From the NCBI GenBank assembly GCA_017469265.1, contig JAFUGS010000043.1, positions 1 to 52,078 of the forward strand: a DNA stretch of 52,078 nt. Direction: 5' to 3'. A program made the position numbers and the translations under genes. Origin of the DNA: Clostridia bacterium. GTDB taxonomy: Bacteria; Bacillota; Clostridia; Christensenellales; Aristaeellaceae. Below, one piece after another: positions 7,988-16,141 of this stretch (position 1 is the stretch's first letter; each line of letters begins with the position of its first letter). The notes beneath the pieces were generated by a model. It made no database searches. It worked only from the letters and a program-made list of their open reading frames with translations, and was not told the DNA's origin.

Positions 7988-8773
7988 ATGCTGCGGATGG
8001 AAAACATTTCCAAAACCTTCAATCCCGGGACCCCGGACGCTAAGGTGGCGCTGGACGGGCTGAGCGTGCATATCCGGAAGGGCGACTTTGTCAGCATCAT
8101 CGGCGCGAACGGAGCCGGGAAGTCCACCCTGTTCAACGCGATCTGCGGCAGTTTCTTTGTGGATCAGGGAAGCATCTTTCTGGACGGGGAAAACATCACC
8201 ATGAAGCCGGAGCACAAACGCGCCAGGCAGATTGGCCGGCTGTTTCAGGATCCCATGCGGGGAAGCGCGCCGGATATGAGCATTGAGGAAAACCTGGCCC
8301 TGGCGGCGGGCCGCGGCGGCTGGCTGAGCCGGGTCAACGCGGCGGACCGGAAAGCCTTCCGGGACCGGCTGGCCCTGCTGGGGCTGGGGCTGGAGGATCG
8401 GATGCGGCATCCGGTAGGCCTGCTTTCCGGCGGACAGCGGCAGGCCCTGACCCTGCTGATGGCCACCTACAGCAGACCGAAGCTGCTGCTGCTGGATGAG
8501 CATACGGCGGCCCTGGATCCAGGCACGGCGGAAAAGGTGATCGACCTGACCTGCCGGATGATTTCGGAGGACGGACTGACCTGTCTGATGGTGACCCATA
8601 ATATGCAGAGCGCGCTGGATCTGGGGAACCGGACCCTGATGATGCATCAGGGAAGGATCATCCTGGACGTGAGCGGAGAGGAACGAAAAGGCCTGACCGT
8701 GGAGGATCTGACGGAACGCTTCCGCCAGCTGAGCGGCGCGAAACTGAACAATGACCGGATGCTCCTGCGCTGA
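7988..8773 (+). CDS. trpZ: TrpZ: ATPase of the tryptophan ABC importer
   Basis: The protein has 261 residues with a complete ABC ATPase set: Walker A GANGAGKST, Q-loop in GRLFQDPMRG, signature LSGGQRQAL, Walker B KLLLLDEHTAALDP and switch His in LMVTHNM. Its start lies one base after the permease stop (TGAAATG), which implies translational coupling. It powers tryptophan uptake on the cytoplasmic face. Confidence 0.9.
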   Translation: MLRMENISKTFNPGTPDAKVALDGLSVHIRKGDFVSIIGANGAGKSTLFNAICGSFFVDQGSIFLDGENITMKPEHKRARQIGRLFQDPMRGSAPDMSIEENLALAAGRGGWLSRVNAADRKAFRDRLALLGLGLEDRMRHPVGLLSGGQRQALTLLMATYSRPKLLLLDEHTAALDPGTAEKVIDLTCRMISEDGLTCLMVTHNMQSALDLGNRTLMMHQGRIILDVSGEERKGLTVEDLTERFRQLSGAKLNNDRMLLR

Positions 8774-8803
8774 GGTTTTCCGCGGCGGCGCGCCGGTACG
8801 AAA

Positions 8804-8842
8804 AAGAGGATCGATCATTGCCTGACCGGTCCTCTTCTGATT
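8804..8842 (+). terminator. Probable terminator after trpZ
   Basis: AAGAGGATCG (8804-8813) pairs with CGGTCCTCTT (8827-8836), a 10-bp stem including one G-U pair, followed by a weak CTGATTTCT tract. Plausible, but the T-run is poor. Confidence 0.45.
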
Positions 8843-8900
8843 TCTGATGAACCCGATAAGCTTGCGCCAGTGCGGCGCCGCGATCCGGGCAGGCACGGAT

Positions 8901-8933
8901 AGTAAAAGGGGAGGGCTTATTCAACCCTCCCCC
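8901..8933 (-). terminator. Terminator of the flotillin gene
   Basis: Read on the minus strand, GGGGAGGG, a 9-base loop and CCCTCCCC are followed by TTTTAC. It starts 11 bases past the flotillin stop. Confidence 0.75.
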
Positions 8934-8943
8934 TTCTGAATGT

Positions 8944-10377
8944 TTACGCTTCCGGGGCCTGCTGCGTGGAAACAGGCGTTGTGTCTTCATCTTTGGCGGC
9001 TTTCCCGACCAGGCCTCCGGTGGCCACGTCGCGGATCGTCCTGGGGATGTCCAGGCCGACCGCGTCCTTCACGGCCTCGAAGGTCTGCAGCATGGTGCCG
9101 GCGGTATCCCTGGCCATGGAGGTGGCGCCGCCCTCGCCGAAGAGGATGATCTTTTCCGTCCTGCTCAGGGGCTCGGACACGGCCCGGGCGATGTCAGGCA
9201 GCTTGTCGGTGACCATTTCCATCATGGCGGCCTGGCCGTAGAGCTGCATGGCTTCCGCCTTCATCCGCATGGCTTCGGCTTCGGCTTCACCCTTCATGCG
9301 GATCGCTTCCGCCTCCTTCTGGGCGGCGTACAGCGAGGCGTCCGCCTCCGCCTGCCGGCGGTACTTTTCCGCCTCCGCTTCCGCGATGGCGCGGTCCTTC
9401 TCCGCGGCGGCCTTCTCACGGATTTCCACGTTCAGTTTTTCCCTTTCGATCTCAACAGCCTGCCGCTTCAGTTCCGTTTCCTTTTCCAGACGGGTCAGCT
9501 CCGCGGCGGCGTGTTCTGTTTCGTAGGTCTTCTGAATGCGTTCCTGCTCAATTTTGTAAGCCATCTCCGCCTTGGCGCGGGCTTCTTCGGTTTCCTGCTT
9601 GAAGGCGGCCTTCTGCACCTCCACGTCACGGTTCTGGCGGGCGATTTCCGCTTCCGCCTGCATCTCGGCGAACTTGGACTGCTTTTCCGCCTCCGCCTCG
9701 GCAATGCGCTTGTCCTGCTCCTTCTCCGCCACATTCCGGGCTGCCATGGTGTCGATCACGTTGCCATCCTTGTCCGAGAAGTTCTGAATCGTCAGGTTGA
9801 TGATCTCCAGACCCATGTTGCCCATGTCGCTCATGGCGGCCTTGATGGATTCCTGGGCGAATTTGTCCCGGTTCTGCACCAGCTCCGCGATGGTCATCTG
9901 GCCGATGATCTCACGCATGTTTCCTTCCAGCACGTCCTTGGCCAGGGCTTTGATCTGGTCGGAGTTATAATGCAGCAGCTGCTCGGCGGCGGTGGCGATG
10001 GACAGGTCATCCGACCCGATCTTGATGTTCGCGACAGCGTCCACCAGCACGGAGATGTACTCCTTGGTGGGAACCGGCTGCGCCGTCTTGATGTCCACCT
10101 GCGTCAGGCACATATCCAGCTGGTCGATCCGCTCAATCGCCGGGATGTAGAAGGTGGCGCCGCCACGGACGATCCGATATCCGAACTTTTTCGTGGACAC
10201 GGTTCCGTCCGCGCTGCGCACCTTATAGTTCCGCCGCAGCAGGCCGGAGATGATCAGGGCCGTGTCCGGCGGGGCGATCTTGTAGCGGGGAATAAACTTC
10301 AGAAGGATAATGAACGCGGCGATGCCTATCAGAATCCAGTGCCAGTTGGTCTGCAGAAAAGCGAGTACGTTTTCCAT
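8944..10377 (-). CDS. floT: Flotillin-family SPFH membrane scaffold protein
   Basis: The protein has 477 residues. An N-terminal membrane anchor (about 12-30) precedes the SPFH/band 7 domain (about 30-200, including KKFGYRIVRGGATFYIP and ISVLVDAVANIKIGS). A long alanine- and glutamate-rich coiled coil (about 215-390) follows, then a tail with LSRTEKIILFGEG. This matches FloT/YuaG, which organises membrane microdomains and oligomerises through the coiled coil. The start at 10377 follows AAAGGAGTTCTTAGC. The NfeD-type partner usually encoded beside it is not here. Upstream, a TGCGATAAT extended -10 is visible but no clear -35. Confidence 0.9.
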   Translation of the reverse strand: MENVLAFLQTNWHWILIGIAAFIILLKFIPRYKIAPPDTALIISGLLRRNYKVRSADGTVSTKKFGYRIVRGGATFYIPAIERIDQLDMCLTQVDIKTAQPVPTKEYISVLVDAVANIKIGSDDLSIATAAEQLLHYNSDQIKALAKDVLEGNMREIIGQMTIAELVQNRDKFAQESIKAAMSDMGNMGLEIINLTIQNFSDKDGNVIDTMAARNVAEKEQDKRIAEAEAEKQSKFAEMQAEAEIARQNRDVEVQKAAFKQETEEARAKAEMAYKIEQERIQKTYETEHAAAELTRLEKETELKRQAVEIEREKLNVEIREKAAAEKDRAIAEAEAEKYRRQAEADASLYAAQKEAEAIRMKGEAEAEAMRMKAEAMQLYGQAAMMEMVTDKLPDIARAVSEPLSRTEKIILFGEGGATSMARDTAGTMLQTFEAVKDAVGLDIPRTIRDVATGGLVGKAAKDEDTTPVSTQQAPEA

Positions 10378-10618
10378 GCTAAGAACTCCTTTCGTTTCGT
10401 CCGGTCGTACAGGATTACGGTAAAAGGGGAAGGGTTCGGTTCCCGCCTTCGGAAAAATTATCGCAGGTTTCCGGGTTGGAAAAAAGGATCGACCCAGGAA
10501 AATAGGCTCCCTTATTTTTCATTTTATGGAACAGAACACGCCGCCGTCAGCCGGGAAAGCATTGGCGCGCGGAATGGGCACGGCGGCCGGAAAGCCTTTG
10601 CCGGCGGCCTCCGGGCGA

Positions 10619-11848
10619 TCAGGCCCAGGTGCCGTTCCGGAAAACGGGTACGGCCGTGCCGTCGGGCCGGATGCCGTCGATGGACAGGTCATCCGCGCCG
10701 ACCATGAAGTCCACATGGATGATGGAATCATTGATGCCCTGTTTCCCGGCCTGCTCCATGGTCAGGTCGTCCCCGCCGGGCAGCACCTCCTTGAAGCCCA
10801 TGCCCAATGCGCAGTGGCAGCAGGCGTTTTCGTCGAACAGGGTTTCGTAGAACAGGAAACCGCACTGGTTCACCGGGCTCTCCTTGGGCACCAGGGCCAC
10901 CTCGCCCAGCATGGCGGCGCCGTCGTCCATGTGGATCATCTTCTCCAGCAACTCCTGCCCTTTGGCGGCGGCGCAGGAAACGGCCCTGCCGTTCCGGAAG
11001 GTGATGGAGAAGTCCTCGATCAGCTGGCTGTTCCAGGACAGAGGCTTGACTGCCACCAGGGTTCCCTCGCACCGCCCGGCCATGGGGGAGGTAAAAATTT
11101 CCTCCGTGGGCATGTTGGGAATATAGAAGGCGCCGTTGACGGAATTGACCGCGCCGGCCCCCTCCCATCTGGCGCCGGGAATCAGATCCACGGTGAAATC
11201 CGTACCGTTTTCACTGTGATACCGCAGGGAGGCAAAGCCCTGGGTGTTGAGCCATGCCGCCTTTTCCTCAATGAAGGCGGTGTGGGCCTTCCAGGCTTCC
11301 ACCGGATCGTTCTCCGCCTGGACGCGGACGGTTTTCAGGATGGCGTCCCAGAGCAGATCCACGGGGTTTTCCGCTTCCGGGAAGCATTTTTGGGCCCATT
11401 TCAGGGACGGGTAGGCGGCGATGACCCACTGATGCTTTCCCTCAATGGCGTTGCGGTAGGGCTTCATCACGGAGGCCCGGCGCTGCATGACCGCGGACAG
11501 CTTCTCCGGGTCGATGCCGTTCATGGCGTCCGGATCCTCAGAGGCGATAAAGATGCGGCAGGGCAGATCTTCTGTCATCTGCTTCATCTTGGCTTCCTCC
11601 CAGGGGAGGACGGCGGACAGGGTTTCCTGATCCGCGTAGAGGTAATGGAGGCGGGACTGCGTGTCGCTTGTCCAGTCCACGTTGACCTTTTTCGCGCCGG
11701 CTTTGTAGCATTCCTCCGTGATCAGGGCGGCGAAGTCGTGCTGTTCGACGGAGACGGCCAGCTGCACAACTTGCCCCGGCTGCACGTTCGCGCCGGTGCG
11801 TACGATGAGGGTGGCGTATTTTTGCAGAAGTTCACTGGAAATGCCCAT
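10619..11848 (-). CDS. M29 family metallo-aminopeptidase (AmpS/PepS type)
   Basis: The protein has 409 residues, the usual length for M29 aminopeptidases, cytosolic enzymes that use paired divalent metals to remove N-terminal residues from peptides. Family landmarks are RTGANVQPGQVVQL at the N-terminus, the metal-ligand regions CEGTLVAVKPL and LGEVALVP, an ENACCHCALGMGF segment and the C-terminal DSIIHVDFMVG. I chose ATG 11848, since AGGAGG lies 8 bases before it; a longer frame adds 11 residues without a ribosome site. It is probably monocistronic from the promoter at 11954-11982. Confidence 0.88.
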   Translation of the reverse strand: MGISSELLQKYATLIVRTGANVQPGQVVQLAVSVEQHDFAALITEECYKAGAKKVNVDWTSDTQSRLHYLYADQETLSAVLPWEEAKMKQMTEDLPCRIFIASEDPDAMNGIDPEKLSAVMQRRASVMKPYRNAIEGKHQWVIAAYPSLKWAQKCFPEAENPVDLLWDAILKTVRVQAENDPVEAWKAHTAFIEEKAAWLNTQGFASLRYHSENGTDFTVDLIPGARWEGAGAVNSVNGAFYIPNMPTEEIFTSPMAGRCEGTLVAVKPLSWNSQLIEDFSITFRNGRAVSCAAAKGQELLEKMIHMDDGAAMLGEVALVPKESPVNQCGFLFYETLFDENACCHCALGMGFKEVLPGGDDLTMEQAGKQGINDSIIHVDFMVGADDLSIDGIRPDGTAVPVFRNGTWA

Positions 11849-11953
11849 AACTGTTTTCCTCCTGAGCGGTTTTGTTTTCATTCAGACCGACAGTGCTGAG
11901 CGGAGGCTTCACGAAAGCCCGTCAGGGACGCCGGCCTTTTTGTTTTCCAGGCT

Positions 11954-11982
11954 ATTTTACAATGCTTTCGGGCGTTTGACAA
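11954..11982 (-). promoter_or_regulatory. Promoter of the M29 aminopeptidase
   Basis: On the minus strand, TTGTCA, a 17-base spacer and TAAAAT. Transcription would start about 100 bases before the gene. Confidence 0.65.
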
Positions 11983-12023
11983 TCCAAAAACAAAAAGCCA
12001 GGAAAAAGAAAAGCAACCGCCGC

Positions 12024-12052
12024 TTGAATCCGCGGGGCTTTTGCTGTAAACT
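12024..12052 (+). promoter_or_regulatory. Promoter of the GltD/PreT-like flavoprotein
   Basis: TTGAAT (12024-12029), a 17-base spacer and TAAACT (12047-12052), 75 bases before the start codon. It is divergent from the aminopeptidase promoter. Confidence 0.6.
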
Positions 12053-12126
12053 GGTCGTGAACCCGCTGAACGGGACCGGTGAAGAATATCCGCGCGGACA
12101 GAATCCGAAAAAAGGAGCAATTACGC

Positions 12127-13431
12127 ATGGCGCTGCATGTTATGGAGGAGGCCAACCGCTGCCTGGGCTGCAAGAAGCCCCGGTGCCGGGAGGGCTGTCC
12201 CATTCATACCAATATTCCCGAGATCATCCGTCTGCTGAAGGAGAACAGGCTGAACGAAGCCGGCTGGATGCTGTTTGAAAACAATCCGCTGACCACGGTC
12301 TGCGCCCTGGTGTGCAATCACGAAAACCAGTGCGAGGGCCACTGCGTGCGGGGAATCAAGGATGCGCCCGTACATTTTTCGGTGATCGAAAGCTATATTT
12401 CCTCCACCTACGCCAATCAGATGGTCCGGGGCCCGGCCCCTTCCAACGGCCGCAAGGCCGCCGTGATCGGCGCGGGCCCGGCGGGCCTTACCATCGCCAT
12501 CATTCTGGCGCGCTACGGCTATCAGATGACGATCTTTGACAGCCGGGACAAGATTGGCGGCGTGCTGCGCTACGGCATTCCCGATTTCCGCCTTCCGGAT
12601 TCGGTGCTGGATGACATGGCCTACCGCCATCTGGAGCTGAAGGGCATTCAGTTCCGCCCCAATACGTATATCGGCAGCGCGATTACCATTGACGACCTGT
12701 TCCGGGACGGATATCAGAGCGTGTTTGTGGGCGCGGGGCTGTGGAAGCCCCGCCGGCTGAACATCCGTGGGGAAAGCCTGGGCCACGTGACCTACGCCAT
12801 CAATTACCTGGCCAGCCCGGCGGCCTTTCGCCTGGGGGAGCGCATCATGGTGATCGGCACGGGCAACAGCGCCATGGACTGCGCCCGCACCGCCATCCGC
12901 CACGGCGCGCGGTTTGTGACCTGCGTCAACCTGACGGACACCCTGACCGCCAGCCAGTACGAAAGCAGCTATGCCCGGCTGGAGGGCGTGGATTTTATCT
13001 ACAACAAGTGCACCATGGAAATCCGTTCCGACGGCGTCATCCTGGCCGACAGTCAGGTGGACGGGGAGGGCCGGGTTTCACCCGTCCCGGGTACGGAAAA
13101 ACTGTATCCCTGCACCGGCGTGATCATCGCCGTCAGCCAGGGCGCCGAAAGCAACCTGGTGACCACTACCAGAAATATCGACACCAGCAAAACCGGCCTG
13201 CTGACCGTGGATGAGGATGGCCACACCAGCCGGCCGGGCGTGTTCGCGGCGGGGGATGCCGCCAGCGGCGCGCGCACCGTGGTGGAGGCGGTGGCCAACA
13301 GCAAGCGCGTGGCTGAGGCCATGCACGCCTACATGCAGTCGCTGCCCATGCCGCGGCTCACGGACTATCCGGACGCGCCGGTGGTGGAAACCATGGATGC
13401 CGCCGCCCAGGCGGAGCAGGTCATTCCCTGA
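12127..13431 (+). CDS. NAD(P)-dependent FAD oxidoreductase, GltD/PreT-like
   Basis: The protein has 434 residues. The N-terminal Fe-S domain has CLGCKKPRCREGCP (13-26) and CALVCNHENQCEGHC. An FAD-binding Rossmann motif (GAGPAGLTIAIILARYG), an NAD(P) motif (GTGNSAMDCARTAIRHGA) and a closing FAD contact (GVFAAGDAASGARTVVEAV) follow. This is the fold of the glutamate synthase small subunit, PreT and NfnB. No large subunit is adjacent; a PreA-like protein is encoded at 23.8 kb and could be a partner, but that is only inference. The start follows AAAAAAGGAGCAATTACGC; an in-frame upstream ATG at 12079 has no such site. Confidence 0.85.
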   Translation: MALHVMEEANRCLGCKKPRCREGCPIHTNIPEIIRLLKENRLNEAGWMLFENNPLTTVCALVCNHENQCEGHCVRGIKDAPVHFSVIESYISSTYANQMVRGPAPSNGRKAAVIGAGPAGLTIAIILARYGYQMTIFDSRDKIGGVLRYGIPDFRLPDSVLDDMAYRHLELKGIQFRPNTYIGSAITIDDLFRDGYQSVFVGAGLWKPRRLNIRGESLGHVTYAINYLASPAAFRLGERIMVIGTGNSAMDCARTAIRHGARFVTCVNLTDTLTASQYESSYARLEGVDFIYNKCTMEIRSDGVILADSQVDGEGRVSPVPGTEKLYPCTGVIIAVSQGAESNLVTTTRNIDTSKTGLLTVDEDGHTSRPGVFAAGDAASGARTVVEAVANSKRVAEAMHAYMQSLPMPRLTDYPDAPVVETMDAAAQAEQVIP

Positions 13432-13484
13432 TTATTCTGGAAAAGCACAGGGCGGGGAGACGCCAGAAGACGTTTCAAAGCGCA

Positions 13485-13527
13485 AAAACAACAGGCTATG
13501 CGGGTGAATCTCGCATGGCCTGTTTTT
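13485..13527. terminator. Bidirectional terminator between convergent genes
   Basis: ACAGGCTATGCG (13491-13502) pairs with CGCATGGCCTGT (13512-13523) with one G-U pair. TTTTT follows on the plus strand and a T-rich run on the minus strand, so it can end both the flavoprotein and the hydrogenase transcripts. Confidence 0.8.
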
Positions 13528-13540
13528 CGAATTACCGATC

Positions 13541-14962
13541 TTACCGGAGCGGCGCGACAGCGTCCAGAATGGTTTTCTCCAGCGCTTCCCGGCCGTAGCT
13601 GTCCACGGCGGCCTTATTCTTTTCCCCATGGGTCAGGTTGCCGGCGCCGCCGATGCAGCCGTTCACGCACGCCATACCCTCGATGAAGTTGGCGTCCAGC
13701 GCGTTCCTGCTCTTCTTCAGCAGGGCCAGGCGGCATTCCTCGATGCCGTCACAGGCGCAGGCCTTCAGCTGGAAATCATCCAGGTGCTGCTCCTTCAATC
13801 CCTCGGCCACGGCGTCGGACAGGCCGCCGCTGCGGGCGAAAATCCGGCCAAAGTAGCTGGCGTTATCCAGCACATCTTCCGGGAGCGTGGTAATGTCGAT
13901 GTCCCGGCTGTCCAGCAGGGCCTGCAGTTCCTCAAAGGTGATGGCGGCGTCCACATAGGGCTTCACATCATCCAGCTGCACTTCCGCCTTTTTGGCGGTG
14001 CAGGGGCCGATGAACACGATTTTCACGTTCTGCTCATGCTCTTTGATGTATTTGGCGATGGTGGCCATGGGGGAGAGATTGTGGGAGATATACGGTACCA
14101 GCGCCGGGAACGCGGTTTTGACATAACGCACGAACGCCGGACAGCAGGAGGAGGTCAGGAAGCCTTTCTCCGCCAGCTCCCTGGATTCCGCCTGGGCTAC
14201 CATGTCAGCGCCAAGGGCGGCTTCCACTACGGTGTAGAAGCCCAGCTCCTTGATGCCGGTGACGGCCTGACCGAGCTTCGCGTAGGTCAGCTGGCTGCCG
14301 ATGGCGGGCGCTACCAGAGCATATACCCTGTACTTCGTATTCCCCTGGCTTTTTTTCAGCATGTCGATCACGTTGATGATGAAGGAACGGTCGCTGATGG
14401 CGCCGAAGGGACACTGGTACACGCAGGCGCCGCACTGGATGCACTTTTCATCATCGATACTGGCGGCGTTATCCTCATTGATGGAGATGGCTTTGATTTT
14501 GCAGGCGTTCTGGCAGGGACGCTTGCGGTTGACGATGGCGCTGTAAGGACAGACCTTGGCGCACTGGCCGCATTCCACGCATTTGGTTTTGTCGATATGG
14601 GCCTCATGCTTATGATCAAAGGAGATCGCGCCGCGTCGGCAGGCGTCTTCGCACCGGTGGGCCAGGCAGCCCCGGCAGGAATCGGTGACCTGATAGCCCA
14701 CGGCGGGGCAGTCGTCACAGGCGATATCGATCACGTTGATGATGTTGGCGGGATTGCCGCCGCCCATGGCCAGCTTGACGCGTTCCGCCAGAATGGCCCG
14801 CTCCTTGTACACGCAGCAGCGCATGGTGGGCACCTTGCCGGGCACGATCACCTTCGGAATATCCAGCACGTTTTCCAGCAGCGTATCGTTCCAGGCCTGC
14901 CGGGCCACTTCCCGCAGCACCTTGTATTTCAGGTATTGTACCTTGGTATCAAACTTGTGCAT
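13541..14962 (-). CDS. Monomeric [FeFe] hydrogenase, group-B-like, last gene of the redox operon
   Basis: The protein has 473 residues. An N-terminal region (1-90) with PTMRCCVYKER is followed by three ferredoxin-like segments (about 95-195), each rich in CxxC motifs. The H-cluster domain carries L1 TSSCCPAF (270-277), L2 IGPCTAKKAE (318-327) and L3 EGMACVNGCIGG (428-439). The GPC form of L2 and the missing W in L1 suggest group B rather than the classical group A. It should reduce protons or oxidise H2 using ferredoxin. It starts 9 bases after the phosphatase gene behind AAGGAGC. A paralogue lies at 39838-41322. Confidence 0.87.
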   Translation of the reverse strand: MHKFDTKVQYLKYKVLREVARQAWNDTLLENVLDIPKVIVPGKVPTMRCCVYKERAILAERVKLAMGGGNPANIINVIDIACDDCPAVGYQVTDSCRGCLAHRCEDACRRGAISFDHKHEAHIDKTKCVECGQCAKVCPYSAIVNRKRPCQNACKIKAISINEDNAASIDDEKCIQCGACVYQCPFGAISDRSFIINVIDMLKKSQGNTKYRVYALVAPAIGSQLTYAKLGQAVTGIKELGFYTVVEAALGADMVAQAESRELAEKGFLTSSCCPAFVRYVKTAFPALVPYISHNLSPMATIAKYIKEHEQNVKIVFIGPCTAKKAEVQLDDVKPYVDAAITFEELQALLDSRDIDITTLPEDVLDNASYFGRIFARSGGLSDAVAEGLKEQHLDDFQLKACACDGIEECRLALLKKSRNALDANFIEGMACVNGCIGGAGNLTHGEKNKAAVDSYGREALEKTILDAVAPLR

Positions 14963-14971
14963 GTTCGCTCC

Positions 14972-16141
14972 TTAAAAGAAACTGACCTTGATGCGCTTGC
15001 CCATCTTTTTGAGCGCCTCCGACAGTTCCTGCACCAGGTTCATCTTGATGTTGAAGTTGATGGGCAGATCGGGGTTCTGATGGGCGGGGTTGATGGCCTT
15101 GCCCACGTAGAAATTGATGTCGGTGGCCTCCTCAAACAGCAGGCGGCTGATGAGGGATGCGCCGTCCTTTCCGCTGCTCCAGTCCTCGTAGCGCCTGTTT
15201 TCCCCGATGTAATCCCGGGCGTACTCCACCACCCGGTTTACGGTGATCACGCCCTCTGTGACCAGGTCGACGCCCTCCAGATAGGCGATGGGCGGAATGT
15301 CCCCCTCAAAGTCCAGGGACGCGCGCAGGGGCATGTTCAGCCATTTGGCGGCGATGGAAGAGGTGGTGCCGCCGCAGATGATGTGCTTCCCTTCCTTGGC
15401 GAAGAAAAGGCTCATCATCCGGTCCCCGTCATCCCGGTTGCTGGGCGGGCCGAAGAGCATGTTCATGGGCACGCGCCTGCGGACGCGCACCACGCAGGAG
15501 GTGGCGTCATCTCCGGGCTCGCCGCCGTAGAGCTTGTTGCATTCGTCCACCAGCAGGGTGGACAGGTTTTTGGCCGTGTAGCCGCACAGGCTCATGGCCT
15601 CCATGAAGGTAATGATGTCCTCCCGCTTCCAGCCAAAGTTGTAGCCAACGCCGATGCCCGCGTGGGGACAGCCGTCGCTCATGGCGATGAACACATCATC
15701 CTCCTGCAGCCGGATGAGGGATCTGAAAATCTGTTTGCCGCCGATGGTCATTTCCGTGCGTGGATACTCCCAGTTCTCGCCGTTCCGGAGCACGATCACC
15801 TGCGGGTTGTCGTACTGGATCAGCTCCGCGGTCTGGTTCCGGATCAGGCGGATGATGGTGAAGGTGGAATAGGCCACGCCCCGCACAGAGCACACGGGCA
15901 GGGTGGCGGCGATGGTTTCCACGCATTCCTCAATGGAAAGCCCGGCGGCCAGCATGGTGGAAATGATCTTGCTGGTGAGGGTGGACAGGATGCTGGCTTT
16001 CACGCCGCTGCCCAGCCCGTCGGCCAGGACGATGACGGTGGAGCTGTCCTCCTGCTCCACCACCTCCACATGGTCGCCGCAGAGCTGTTCCCCCGCGTGG
16101 TTGATGCTTTTATAGCCGATATCACAGGTCAGATCATTCAT
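14972..16141 (-). CDS. SpoIIE/PP2C-type Ser/Thr phosphatase of the HydS module
   Basis: The protein has 389 residues. The first 240 hold a PP2C fold with metal-binding motifs LADGLGSGVKAS (about 39-50), MSDGCP and GDDATSCVVRV. The remaining 150 residues form a second domain I cannot name; it is not part of the phosphatase core. As known for R. albus, such phosphatases are encoded beside sensory hydrogenase HydS. Here its ATG lies in ATGAATGA, overlapping the end of hydS, with AAGGAG inside the hydS coding end. A TTG two codons upstream is possible but too near the ribosome site. It probably reverses a phosphorylation governed by H2 or redox state. Confidence 0.85.
   Translation of the reverse strand: MNDLTCDIGYKSINHAGEQLCGDHVEVVEQEDSSTVIVLADGLGSGVKASILSTLTSKIISTMLAAGLSIEECVETIAATLPVCSVRGVAYSTFTIIRLIRNQTAELIQYDNPQVIVLRNGENWEYPRTEMTIGGKQIFRSLIRLQEDDVFIAMSDGCPHAGIGVGYNFGWKREDIITFMEAMSLCGYTAKNLSTLLVDECNKLYGGEPGDDATSCVVRVRRRVPMNMLFGPPSNRDDGDRMMSLFFAKEGKHIICGGTTSSIAAKWLNMPLRASLDFEGDIPPIAYLEGVDLVTEGVITVNRVVEYARDYIGENRRYEDWSSGKDGASLISRLLFEEATDINFYVGKAINPAHQNPDLPINFNIKMNLVQELSEALKKMGKRIKVSFF

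Noticed and set aside
10378-10618. Promoter for the flotillin gene
   Set aside because: TGCGATAAT is present on the minus strand but the only -35 at the right distance is a T-run, too weak to call.
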